From Alphaproteobacteria bacterium (GTDB lineage: Bacteria; Pseudomonadota; Alphaproteobacteria; Rhizobiales; Rhizobiaceae), in contig JANSYK010000001.1 in NCBI GenBank assembly GCA_024742485.1, forward strand, positions 868,001-932,000: a DNA stretch of 64,000 nucleotides, written 5' to 3'. Below the pieces are notes generated by a model, which saw nothing but the letters and a program-made list of their open reading frames with translations, was not told the origin of the DNA and did no database searches. Within the stretch, counting starts at the first letter, position 1. Every line of letters begins with the position of its first letter. The position numbers and the translations under genes are program-made. This document shows positions 43,744 to 51,745 of the stretch, in pieces.

Positions 43744-44511
43744 ATGTTCACGCTTGAGGGGCATACGGCCATTGTCACGGGCGGCGCCAGTGGCATAGGC
43801 CTGGCAACAGTCGAAATGCTGGCAAAACTGGGCGCCAACGTCGTTGTCGCAGATGTCAATACGGATGCCGGGAACGCAGTCGCACAACGCCTGAAGGAAG
43901 CCGGTGGCCAGGCAATATTTGTCTCCACGGACGTCTCCAGTTCTTATGACGTCGAGGCCTTGGTCAATCAAGCCGTGCAGGCCTTCGGCTCACTTGAGAT
44001 ATTGATGCATTTTGCCGGGATTGGTCTTGAACAGCATGCACTGGACACAACCCGGGAGAATTGGGACCGGATCATCGGCATCAATCTGACCGGCAGCTTT
44101 CTGATGATGCAGGCGGCGGGCCGTGAAATGGTCAAGAGAGGCTATGGCCGGATTGTTGCGATGTCCTCCATGGCCGGTGTGCGCGGCGGCACCGGGCGAA
44201 CGGCCTATGGCGCCTCAAAGGGCGGCGTCGCCGCCATGATGCGGGTCATGGCGGTCGAATGGGCGAAAAGCGGCGTTACCGTCAATGCGCTGTCACCAGG
44301 CGGAATCGAAACCGCTCTGGTCAAGAAGATGCACGATGATGAAACGCGCCGCGCCTATCTGGCCGGCATCCCGATGGATCGATATGGAACGCCGGAGGAA
44401 GTTGCGGCGGCCGCGGTCTGTCTGGCCTTGCCGCAATCGGCATACATCACCGGTGTCAATCTCCCGGTCGACGGCGGATTTGACGCGGCGGGCGTGATCA
44501 AGGACAGCTAA
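43744..44511 (+). CDS. SDR-family dehydrogenase (classical)
   Basis: 255-residue NAD(P)-dependent dehydrogenase: cofactor motif TGGASGIG, acidic VVADVNTD after strand 2 suggesting NAD preference, HFAGIG in place of the usual NNAG, active-site SSMAGVRGGTGRTAYGASKGG. The end is GVNLPVDGGFDAAG. 296 bp separate it from the aldolase; that gap holds nothing I can identify. Likely a polyol or ketose oxidoreductase of the same pathway, but it may be independently transcribed. Confidence 0.87.
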   Translation: MFTLEGHTAIVTGGASGIGLATVEMLAKLGANVVVADVNTDAGNAVAQRLKEAGGQAIFVSTDVSSSYDVEALVNQAVQAFGSLEILMHFAGIGLEQHALDTTRENWDRIIGINLTGSFLMMQAAGREMVKRGYGRIVAMSSMAGVRGGTGRTAYGASKGGVAAMMRVMAVEWAKSGVTVNALSPGGIETALVKKMHDDETRRAYLAGIPMDRYGTPEEVAAAAVCLALPQSAYITGVNLPVDGGFDAAGVIKDS

Positions 44512-44552
44512 AGCCTTCCCGGTATTATCCGATAGGGCCCGTGGCTAGCAAC

Positions 44553-44963
44553 TCAATCAGGCTGTGTCTCAATGGCCTCCATATCATCATCGGAAAGGCC
44601 GAAATGATGGCCAATCTCGTGAATCAGCACATGGCGGATGATGGCGCCGAGTGTTTCCTCATGAAGGACCCAATAATCCAGGATCGCCCGGCGGTAGAGC
44701 CAGATCCGGTTCGGCATCTGGCCGGTCTGCACCTCCGTTGCACCCTGCGCCATGCCGACACCCTCGAAGAGGCCGAGCAACTCATAGGGATTTGAAAGTC
44801 CGAGCGACCGCAAGACCTCCTTATCCGCATAATCAGCGATGGAGATCTGAATATCTCCGCATAGGTCACGGAACGCATCGGGAAGCGTATCGAATACCGC
44901 ACGCCCCATCACCTCGAAATCCTCAAGCGCCGGTGAATGGCGGTCGGTCCAGGGCGAATTCAT
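44553..44963 (-). CDS. Zincin-like metallopeptidase family protein
   Basis: 136-residue cytoplasmic protein of the MMP-like/zincin_1 family: the zinc motif HEIGHHFG at 115-122 in HVLIHEIGHHFGLSDDDME, preceded by PNRIWLYRRAILDYW. The ATG 44963 start has AGGAGAG 8 nt upstream. Members are widespread in Alphaproteobacteria; substrates are unknown. Convergent with the SDR gene (41-bp gap). Confidence 0.88.
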   Translation of the reverse strand: MNSPWTDRHSPALEDFEVMGRAVFDTLPDAFRDLCGDIQISIADYADKEVLRSLGLSNPYELLGLFEGVGMAQGATEVQTGQMPNRIWLYRRAILDYWVLHEETLGAIIRHVLIHEIGHHFGLSDDDMEAIETQPD

Positions 44964-45064
44964 GAATTCATCTCTCCTGATCGCGGCGAAGGTTGCTTTT
45001 TTTTAGCCGGATTTTCATTCGGCGTCGCCTTGAGATAGTGCCGCAGCACGCCGGAAACGAGCAT
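44960..45064 (-). CDS. Possible 34-residue ORF coupled to the metallopeptidase
   Basis: From ATG 45064 a frame encodes MLVSGVLRHYLKATPNENPA..., rich in Lys/Pro, and ends in an ATGA overlap with the metallopeptidase start. The frame is also open further upstream. It contains an A8 run. The overlap hints at translational coupling, but the ribosome site is weak and no homologue is known to me. Confidence 0.25.
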   Translation of the reverse strand: MLVSGVLRHYLKATPNENPAKKKQPSPRSGEMNS

Positions 45065-45178
45065 CAAAAGTGACGGCGCGCCGGAAAGTCCACTTTTGCA
45101 ACCAACTTGGATATTGCGCCTGCCCCATTTCTGGCCGATCAAGTTACCGCGTGCAGCGATCCAACAGCGGAGGTTCTC

Positions 45179-46261
45179 ATGTCCGAAACCGAACGATCCA
45201 CCGAGGGCATGGTTGACTACGGTAAAAACTCGGCGATGCAGCAACAACTGGTCAACTATCATGCCGAACGAATTCGCGATCTTGTGCAGCGTCTGGGTCT
45301 GGTTCAACCGGAACTCAGGATCGTCGACTATGGCTGCGGCCCGGGGCAAAGCGCCATAGACGCTGTTGCCCCGGCCGTTGAAGCCTACCGCGCCCGCTTT
45401 GCCGATGCGACTGTCTCCGTTTGTCATGCCGATCAACCCGGCAATGACTGGAACAGCCTGTTCCAGCTGATATCAAGTCCCCGCGGGTATGCCGCGCCGG
45501 GCATCCGCACAGCCGCGGCCATTGGCAGCTTTTACGGCCAGATGGTTGCGAACAATTCGGTGGATCTCGGAACCTGCTTCATGGCAAGCCACTGGCTGAG
45601 CCATGCCGTTCACCTTGACGCGCCCGGCTCCGTCTGGTTCGGCGACCTGCGCGGCGCGGCCAGAGTGGAACTGGCAGCGCGCGCGCAAAGCGATTGGAAG
45701 CAATTCCTGCAATGCCGAGCGCGGGAATTGCGAAGCGGTGGTTGCCTGCTGGTATCCTGCCTTGGCGCCGTACCACAGGTGGGCGAAATCAACGGCCAGG
45801 CGGCATCCGGTCGTGGCGTCTACCGGGCCATGCAAAAGGTGGCGCAGGAGCTCGCCGATGAAGGATGGATCAAGGAATCCGTTCTCGACCGGTTTGTTTT
45901 CGGGGTGTGGTTCATGACGGATGATGAAGCACGCGCGCCACTGGAAACGGATCCGGTACTGAAACAAGCGTTCGACATTGAAGACATTTCAGTCGTCCCC
46001 GCACCATACAATCCAACGGATGTCTATGCTGATTACATCGATGATCCGGACGAATATGCCAGGCTCTATGTGGGCTATATTCGCGGTTTCGCGCATTCGG
46101 CCCTGAGCACGCAATTGTTCACACCCGGCGCAAAAAATGGCCGCGATGGTCCAGAAATAGCCGCCGAATTCTACCGCCGTCTACATGAACATTACCGGTC
46201 GCAACCGGGAAAATATGCGGGTGAAAACTGGTATTTGACAGTCGTCCTGCGCAAAACGTGA
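45179..46261 (+). CDS. SABATH-type SAM-dependent carboxyl methyltransferase
   Basis: 360-residue methyltransferase resembling the plant SABATH family (salicylate/jasmonate carboxyl methyltransferases). It has MVDYGKNSAMQQQL at the N-terminus, SAM motif RIVDYGCGPGQSA, VCHADQPGNDWNSLFQLI, and the diagnostic AAIGSFYGQMVANNSVDLGTCFMASHWLS. A later helical cap follows with VDLGTCF...PGAKNG. ATG 45179 has GGAGG 6 nt upstream; the earlier frame is not needed. Bacterial relatives are known but rarely characterised. The product would be a small-molecule methyl ester. No pathway partners are adjacent. Confidence 0.85.
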   Translation: MSETERSTEGMVDYGKNSAMQQQLVNYHAERIRDLVQRLGLVQPELRIVDYGCGPGQSAIDAVAPAVEAYRARFADATVSVCHADQPGNDWNSLFQLISSPRGYAAPGIRTAAAIGSFYGQMVANNSVDLGTCFMASHWLSHAVHLDAPGSVWFGDLRGAARVELAARAQSDWKQFLQCRARELRSGGCLLVSCLGAVPQVGEINGQAASGRGVYRAMQKVAQELADEGWIKESVLDRFVFGVWFMTDDEARAPLETDPVLKQAFDIEDISVVPAPYNPTDVYADYIDDPDEYARLYVGYIRGFAHSALSTQLFTPGAKNGRDGPEIAAEFYRRLHEHYRSQPGKYAGENWYLTVVLRKT

Positions 46262-46299
46262 CCTCGGGGAGAGTATTTGCCGAGGCCGTGTTCGCCGTC

Positions 46300-47253
46300 C
46301 TATCCATTGACGACTGAATTCCGGACGTTTGCAAATGGTTCACATGGCGCCCTTTCCCACGGCGGAACAAGTCCGATGATCGCCACCATGTGGTCGATGA
46401 ACGCGCGGATCTTGGGGGAAAGGTTTTTCTTCTCCGAATAGATCGCCACAATATCAGAGCGGTCATCCTCGTAATCGGGAAAAAGATGAACCAGCCGCCC
46501 TGTGCGAATGTCGTCATTGATCAGATAGGTCGAAAGTCGTGCGATGCCCGCGCCGGCAAGTGCTGCATGATAGATTCCGTCTGCGCTGTTGACCTCGACA
46601 TTGCCGTTCAAGGAAACGGTTCGACCATTTTTGGGGTCGCTGATCCGCCAATCATTCCAGCTGTTTACAGTCGATAGCTGCAGGCAGTTGTGCGTTTCCA
46701 GTTCGGTCAGCCGGGTGGGTGTTCCGTATCGATCGAGATAGGCCGGAGCCGCACAGATCAGTCGGCGGTTCCGCGCAAGTTTTCGAGCAATCACCCGGTC
46801 ATCCTCCACCTGCTCGCTGAAGCGGATCGCCAGATCCACATCCTCTTCAAAGAGGTCGACTTTTCGGTCGGTCAGTTCCAGAGACACGGTAACGTCGCCA
46901 TAGCGCGCCAGGAACGCTGGAATGACCGGCAGCAATTGGGATTTACCGAAAGCCACCGTGGACACGAGCTTCAGGCGTCCCCTCGGATGCCCGTTCATGG
47001 CACTGGCAAAGGTTTCGGCTTCGAAGACCCGGTCGGAAATTTCAACGCAACGCTGGAGAAAGGCCTGCCCCTCCTCGGTGATCACCAGACCATGATTGGA
47101 CCGATTGACAAGCCGAACGCCCACACGGTCTTCCAGATGGCCGATCTGACGGCTCACGGCCGACGGCGTCAGGTCGAGTGTGCGGGCCGCCGCAGAAAAA
47201 CTGCCGGCCTTTGCGACCCGGGCAAACAAGATCATCTGGCTCGAAAGGTCCAT
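46300..47253 (-). CDS. LysR-family transcriptional regulator
   Basis: 317-residue LTTR from ATG 47253 (the upstream extension shadows nothing useful and lacks LTTR features). The N-terminal winged HTH is MDLSSQMILFARVAKAGSFSAAARTLDLTPSAVSRQIGHLEDRVGVRLVNRS. The effector domain has GRLKLVSTVAFGKSQLLP, VDLAIRFSEQVEDDRVIARKLA and a C-terminal AIYSEKKNLSPKIRAFIDHMVA. It is convergent with the methyltransferase; its regulatory target is not evident. Confidence 0.9.
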   Translation of the reverse strand: MDLSSQMILFARVAKAGSFSAAARTLDLTPSAVSRQIGHLEDRVGVRLVNRSNHGLVITEEGQAFLQRCVEISDRVFEAETFASAMNGHPRGRLKLVSTVAFGKSQLLPVIPAFLARYGDVTVSLELTDRKVDLFEEDVDLAIRFSEQVEDDRVIARKLARNRRLICAAPAYLDRYGTPTRLTELETHNCLQLSTVNSWNDWRISDPKNGRTVSLNGNVEVNSADGIYHAALAGAGIARLSTYLINDDIRTGRLVHLFPDYEDDRSDIVAIYSEKKNLSPKIRAFIDHMVAIIGLVPPWERAPCEPFANVRNSVVNG

Positions 47254-47620
47254 TGGTCTGCAACCTGCTTTGCGTTTTCCGCACAACCCCTTTGACCCGG
47301 GAACGGGTTTCGAATCTCCCCCACCGACGTATATGTTGCATTGCACCATGAATGTTGCGTTGCGTCAATTCCGAGTTCGAAGCCCGTCAAACTGTAAATG
47401 GGGCCAATACACCGGCACCGGGAACACGATGATGAATTGCAAGAAGCCAAACGAGACCACGACCACGGACCGGCACGGCGCAGCATTCAAGCAGAGAGCG
47501 TTACCAATCGGGATTTTGGAATCCACCCCACGGCGTCGGCTTAAAATCTGCCACGCTCACGAACCTAAATCGGCGATCGATCTGACACCGCCAAACTCAA
47601 CACAAACAGGAGTGTGAAAC
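47254..47620. other. 367-bp intergenic region, LysR/DUF1127
   Basis: Holds the LysR promoter side, a 12-bp direct repeat (47333-47363) and the leader of the DUF1127 gene. Frames across it have no family resemblance. Confidence 0.4.
47333..47363. repeat. 12-bp direct repeat upstream of the LysR gene
   Basis: ATGTTGCATTGC and ATGTTGCGTTGC, offset by 19 bp, about 80-110 bp before the LysR start. Possible recognition or autoregulatory site; not a classical T-N11-A dyad. Confidence 0.35.
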
Positions 47621-47776
47621 ATGAACCTTTTCAAACCTCTCCGACGATGGAACCGCTACCGCAATACGCGTTTTGAACTCACCAGCAAGACAGATCGCGA
47701 ATTGCACGATATGGGAATTGCACGCGATGAGATTTCAGCCCTGGCTCGGGCTGCTGCAAAAAAATCAATATTCTGA
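47621..47776 (+). CDS. DUF1127 (YjiS-like) small protein
   Basis: 51-residue basic protein, MNLFKPLRRWNRYRNTRFEL, followed by the family core TDRELHDMGIARDEI and ending AAAKKSIF. It fits the short Arg-rich DUF1127 family of Alphaproteobacteria, several members of which bind RNA and affect phosphate/carbon metabolism. An AACAGGAGTGTGAAAC leader gives an AGGAG site 8 nt before ATG. Followed by a strong terminator, so it is probably monocistronic. Confidence 0.85.
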   Translation: MNLFKPLRRWNRYRNTRFELTSKTDRELHDMGIARDEISALARAAAKKSIF

Positions 47777-48163
47777 CTCGGCAAAACCCACCTCCTCCCG
47801 GGTTTTATCGATAGTGTCCGGTGACATCCTCCTCCCGTCACCGACCGCAACAGAAGCGCCCACCGGATTTGCTCCGGTGGGCGTTTTTGCTTCGGTTTGG
47901 CTGGCTTGCGTCCGGCAGAGCCGCGCAGGACAGATTTGGAGGATTGGGCAGGTCTTCGGGATGATCTGGCAGGCACATCGAACGATCTCAGACTACGTTC
48001 GAGACCGTCAGGTGTGCCAAAAGGCTTTACGGCTCTGAAATCACGCCTATATCCTGAACCCAAGCGACGAACCGTCGATCACGCCAGATTGCCGACATTG
48101 GCACTGCACGTTGGGAGATGCGGCCCAAACGCCGCGGGGAGCCGAAAAGACAGGGGGGCTTCA
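47777..48163. other. 387-bp intergenic region, DUF1127/Mo-hydroxylase operon
   Basis: Contains the DUF1127 terminator at the left and the promoter side of the molybdenum hydroxylase operon at the right. Frames reading through it lack family resemblance. Confidence 0.4.
47857..47888 (+). terminator. Rho-independent terminator of the DUF1127 gene
   Basis: CGCCCACCGGA, loop TTTGC, TCCGGTGGGCG: a perfect 11-bp GC-rich stem, directly followed by TTTTT. It lies 80 bp after the DUF1127 stop. The clearest intrinsic terminator in the window. Confidence 0.9.
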
Positions 48164-48625
48164 ATGGCGATTACGCTGAATGTCAACAAAACCGAGCATT
48201 CCGTTCACGCCCCTCCAGACACCCCGCTTCTGTGGGTATTGCGCGATGAACTCAAGCTGACCGGAACCAAATATGGCTGCGGCATCGCCCATTGTGGCGC
48301 CTGCACGGTGCATCTGGATGGCGGCCCTGTCCGATCCTGCCAGGTGGCGGTTGGCGATATTGGCACCTCACCAATCACCACAATCGAAGCTGTTGAAGGT
48401 CCTGAAGCTGACGCCGTACGGCAGGCCTGGAAAGAACTCGATGTCGTACAATGCGGATTCTGCCAGTCCGGCCAGATCATGCAGGCAATCGATCTTCTGA
48501 CCTTCGAGCCGACCCCGACCGATGGCCTGATCGACTCGGTGATGGGCGGCAATGCGTGCCGCTGCGCGACCTATGTGCGCATCCGCGCGGGTATTCACCG
48601 CGCAGCCGAAATCCTGGCGAGCTAA
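48164..48625 (+). CDS. Molybdenum hydroxylase 2Fe-2S subunit (IorA/XdhC-type small subunit)
   Basis: 153-residue electron-transfer subunit with all eight cluster cysteines: plant-ferredoxin-type cluster at 39, 44, 47 and 59 (YGCGIAHCGACTVHLDG), and the second cluster at 97, 100, 132 and 134 (CGFCQSGQ, NACRC). ATG 48164 is preceded by GGGGGG and begins a normal protein; the longer frame upstream is non-coding. Two-gene hydroxylases without an FAD subunit (isoquinoline 1-oxidoreductase type, aldehyde oxidoreductases) use this arrangement. Confidence 0.92.
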   Translation: MAITLNVNKTEHSVHAPPDTPLLWVLRDELKLTGTKYGCGIAHCGACTVHLDGGPVRSCQVAVGDIGTSPITTIEAVEGPEADAVRQAWKELDVVQCGFCQSGQIMQAIDLLTFEPTPTDGLIDSVMGGNACRCATYVRIRAGIHRAAEILAS

Positions 48626-48628
48626 ATC

Positions 48629-50806
48629 ATGAGTGCAAACCTCTCTCGCCGCGGCTTCTTGAAAACCGCTACCGCTGCCGCGCTGATCGTCGGTTTCAAT
48701 CCGGGCGGCGCTCTTGCGACGGGCACCGGGCCTGGTGTTGATCTGTCGCCTTTCGTCAAGGTTTTCCCCGATGGCCGTGTGGTCGCCATTGTCAAACATT
48801 TCGAGGGTGGTCAGGGTACCGCAACCGGGCTCTCGGCACTTGTTGCCGAGGAGTTGAACATGAGGCTGCAGGATATTGGTTTCGAAATGGCGCCCTTCGA
48901 CAATGCGCGCTATGCCCACCTCTTTTTCGGCCTGCAGGCGACCGGTGGCTCGTCGTCAATGGCCAATTCCTATCTGCAGTACAGGACGGCGGCGGCCGCC
49001 ACGCGCGAAATGCTGATCGCAGCGGCTGCAAAAGAATGGGACCTCCAGGCGGACACATTGACCTTGCGCGACGGCACGATCTCGGGTGGAGGCCGATCCG
49101 ATAACATCGGCGCCTTTGTCGAGGCGGCATCGAGAGTGCCAGTCCCGGATCAGCCGGCTCTGAAGGATCCGTCTGATTGGCGGGTATTGGGAGTCGACCA
49201 GAAGTCCCGGCTCGATACACCCGCCAAGCTCGATGGCAGTGCCCGGTTTTCGATGGATCTGCAACTCGACAACCAGATGGTTGTCGCCATACGGCGCACG
49301 CCTCGACTCGGCGGCCGGCTGGCCTGGTTCGACGCCGCTGCCGCCGAAGCAATACCTGGTTTCATCATGGCCAAACCGCTTCCCGATGGCAAAGGGGTCA
49401 TGGTCTATGCCGAGACAACCTGGGCCGCTTTCCAGGCACGTGATGCTCTCTCGGTCGAGTGGGATCTTTCATCTGCTGAATCCCGCAGCCACGACGCGCT
49501 GAAAGAAGAACTTCTGTCGATGGTTCGTGCCGAACCGGAATTTCAGGCTTCCGAAACCGACCTCGAAACCACATCGGCCGCCCTCGAAGGAGCGGCGCAG
49601 ATCATCGAGCGCGAGTTCTACTTCCCGATACTGGCCCACGGTCCGATGGAGCCCGTCGGCGCTGCGATCGAGCCGCTTGCCGATGGCGGCGTTGTGCTGC
49701 ACGACGGCGCGCAGGCCCCTGCCGCCGGCAATATGATGGTCAGCCAGATTCTGGATCTTCCGGCCGAAAAGGTACAGATCAACACGCTTTACGCCGGTGG
49801 CTTCTTCGGTCGCCGTTCCACCCCGGATTTCGACTATCTGGTGGAAACCGCGCAGGCCTTCGCAGCAACAGACCGGACGCGGCCCGTCAAGCTGCAGTGC
49901 ACCCGTGAAGATGACATTACCGGCGGGTACTACCGTCCGGCATACGCCCACAGGGTTCGGGTCGGCCTTGATGACGATGGCAACATCATCGGCTGGGACC
50001 ATCGCCTGGCCGGCCAGTCGATTTTCAAGGATACGCCCATGGAACAGTTTCTGGTGCGTGGTGGTGTCGACGCGACGTCCGTCGAAGGGGTGCATGACAC
50101 GCCCTACCGGATTCCGGTGCTACATGTTGGATTGACCGACCAGAAGGGGCCGACAACGGCCAATTGGTGGCGGTCGGTCGGACACAGCCACACCGGCTAT
50201 GTGATGGAGTGCATGATGGATGAATGCGCCCGCGTCACCAATCAGGACCCCGTAGCCTTCCGCCTGAACCATTTGACCGGCAATGATCCCGACCAGGCCC
50301 GGATGGCCGGTGTCATCCGTCTCGTGTCCGACAAGGCCCGATGGGGCAAGCCCCTGCCCGATGGCCATTTTCATGGAGTTGCCGCCCATAAGTCCTTCAA
50401 CACCTATGTGGCCCAGATTTGCGAGATATCCGTCGATGAAGACAACGTGATCACCATCGAAAGGGTCACCGCGGCCGTGGATTGCGGCGTACCGGTCACG
50501 CCGGACATCATCCGGGCGCAGATCGAAGGCGGGATCGGCTATGGCTTCGGCCATGTCATGCGTGCTGGCATAACGCTGACCAATGGCGAGGTGGACCAGA
50601 GCAATTTCCATGATTTCGAAACATTGCGCATCTACGATCTCAGCAAGATCGACGTCCATATCGTACCATCTGCGGCGCCACCAACGGGCGTCGGCGAGCC
50701 GGGCACGCCACCCGCCGGGCCGGCTCTCGCCAACGCCATCGCTGCATCCGGGCAACCTCTGGTAACCCATCTTCCCATGACGGCAAGCGGCATCAAGTTT
50801 TCATGA
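48629..50806 (+). CDS. Molybdopterin-binding subunit of aldehyde/isoquinoline-type oxidoreductase, Tat-exported
   Basis: 725-residue catalytic subunit. It starts with a twin-arginine signal (SRRGFLKTATAAALIVGFNPGGALA), so the enzyme is periplasmic. It contains the first hammerhead domain (LDGSARFSMDLQLDNQMVVAIRRTPRLGGR), ILAHGPMEPVGAAIEPL, FGRRSTPDFDYLVETA, and the catalytic-Glu region TGVGEPGTPPAGPALANAI. The layout matches IorB-like proteins. The substrate (aldehyde or N-heterocycle) is open. Start 3 nt after the small subunit; stop overlaps the cytochrome gene. Confidence 0.92.
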   Translation: MSANLSRRGFLKTATAAALIVGFNPGGALATGTGPGVDLSPFVKVFPDGRVVAIVKHFEGGQGTATGLSALVAEELNMRLQDIGFEMAPFDNARYAHLFFGLQATGGSSSMANSYLQYRTAAAATREMLIAAAAKEWDLQADTLTLRDGTISGGGRSDNIGAFVEAASRVPVPDQPALKDPSDWRVLGVDQKSRLDTPAKLDGSARFSMDLQLDNQMVVAIRRTPRLGGRLAWFDAAAAEAIPGFIMAKPLPDGKGVMVYAETTWAAFQARDALSVEWDLSSAESRSHDALKEELLSMVRAEPEFQASETDLETTSAALEGAAQIIEREFYFPILAHGPMEPVGAAIEPLADGGVVLHDGAQAPAAGNMMVSQILDLPAEKVQINTLYAGGFFGRRSTPDFDYLVETAQAFAATDRTRPVKLQCTREDDITGGYYRPAYAHRVRVGLDDDGNIIGWDHRLAGQSIFKDTPMEQFLVRGGVDATSVEGVHDTPYRIPVLHVGLTDQKGPTTANWWRSVGHSHTGYVMECMMDECARVTNQDPVAFRLNHLTGNDPDQARMAGVIRLVSDKARWGKPLPDGHFHGVAAHKSFNTYVAQICEISVDEDNVITIERVTAAVDCGVPVTPDIIRAQIEGGIGYGFGHVMRAGITLTNGEVDQSNFHDFETLRIYDLSKIDVHIVPSAAPPTGVGEPGTPPAGPALANAIAASGQPLVTHLPMTASGIKFS

Positions 50807-51420
50807 GAGGCACCATGCGAAAACTACTCATGGCATCTATGATCGCCACAGCCGCCAGCATCGTTGCTGCCGCAGCTCTGACCTCCGACTACCCAAAACC
50901 CGGCAGCGTCGACCGCGCCACCGGGCTGGAAGCCTGGGCACGCATTTATGAAGTTGCGTCACACCCCCGGTGTTCCAATTGCCATGTTGGTGAATCGGGT
51001 ATTCCCATGTGGTCCGGGCCAAGCTATGGCGAAACACGCCCGCACGGCATGAAAATCGTGGCCGGTGAAAGCCGCATCGGGAACGAAACGCTGCCCTGCG
51101 GCACCTGCCACGTCAAATCGGACCGTCCGCAGACCATTCCGCACGCCGCCCCTCGCGCCAATGGGGACTGGCAATTGGCGCCGGCCGGTGCCGGCTGGTT
51201 CGGCCGTTCCAGCAACTGGATTTGCGAACAATTGCGCGATCCCGCGCGCAATGGCGGTATGGACTATCTCAAACTCGCCAATCATGCTGGCCATGATGTC
51301 ATTTTGCTGTGGGCCTGGTCCCCCGGCCCGGGGCGCGAGCCGGCCCCCTACTCCAATGCCGAACATCGCATGGACATTCACACCTGGGGTGCAGCCGGAC
51401 AGCCCTGTCCCCCAGAGTAG
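50803..51420 (+). CDS. Periplasmic diheme c-type cytochrome-like protein
   Basis: 205-residue exported protein with signal peptide (LLMASMIATAASIVAAAALT) and two CxxCH heme motifs, CSNCH (57-61) and CGTCH (99-103). Further conserved-looking histidines (MDIHTWG, LANHAGHD) may be axial ligands. ATGA overlap with the molybdenum subunit; ATG 50815 is an alternative start. Likely accepts electrons from the periplasmic Mo hydroxylase, replacing an FAD subunit (inference). Not a standard cytochrome c4/c5 by sequence. Confidence 0.8.
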   Translation: MRGTMRKLLMASMIATAASIVAAAALTSDYPKPGSVDRATGLEAWARIYEVASHPRCSNCHVGESGIPMWSGPSYGETRPHGMKIVAGESRIGNETLPCGTCHVKSDRPQTIPHAAPRANGDWQLAPAGAGWFGRSSNWICEQLRDPARNGGMDYLKLANHAGHDVILLWAWSPGPGREPAPYSNAEHRMDIHTWGAAGQPCPPE

Positions 51421-51475
51421 GCGCAGCAGTTCAACAGGGTACGATCGGTTTGGGCGCAGTGCTGCTTGCACGACA

Positions 51476-51745
51476 TCAATGCACAGGACCGTTTGCAACA
51501 AAACTGCTGATATCGGCTTGAATGCGTTCCTCGTCCAACAGGAGACCCGTGTCTTTTTCAAGATGGACGATGTGGTGACCGGATGTCGTCACAATGACAA
51601 TGGCGACCGGTTGCCTTTGGGCCATGAAACCGAGGCCGGAGCACCCGGAGGTGCTGCGAATGGTCTGCCTGATGAGAACGGCTATCTTCATCTCCCCTGT
51701 CTGCAACTGGGGTTGGAGACAATATTTCACGTTGCTCGTTTTCAT
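51476..51745 (-). CDS. Hypothetical protein coupled to DUF2953
   Basis: 89 residues from ATG 51745, which overlaps the DUF2953 stop in ATGA; this coupling is the main evidence for a real gene. It reads MKTSNVKYCLQPQLQTGEMK, then a central GFMAQRQPVAIVIVTTSGHHIVHLEKDTGLLLDEERIQAD. I recognise no family and no signal peptide. It may be the third member of the GerW-DUF2953 operon. Confidence 0.5.
   Translation of the reverse strand: MKTSNVKYCLQPQLQTGEMKIAVLIRQTIRSTSGCSGLGFMAQRQPVAIVIVTTSGHHIVHLEKDTGLLLDEERIQADISSFVANGPVH

Noticed and set aside
32416-44511. Interpretation as a complete Lsr autoinducer-2 system
   Set aside because: Only LsrF is present. LsrK, LsrG, LsrR and an Lsr-type transporter are missing; the importer is MalFG/two-ATPase type and the kinase is DhaKL.
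47180-47617. 145-codon plus-strand frame between LysR and DUF1127
   Set aside because: Overlaps the LysR gene start, has a Thr/Arg/Pro-rich composition without hydrophobic core, and no recognisable family.
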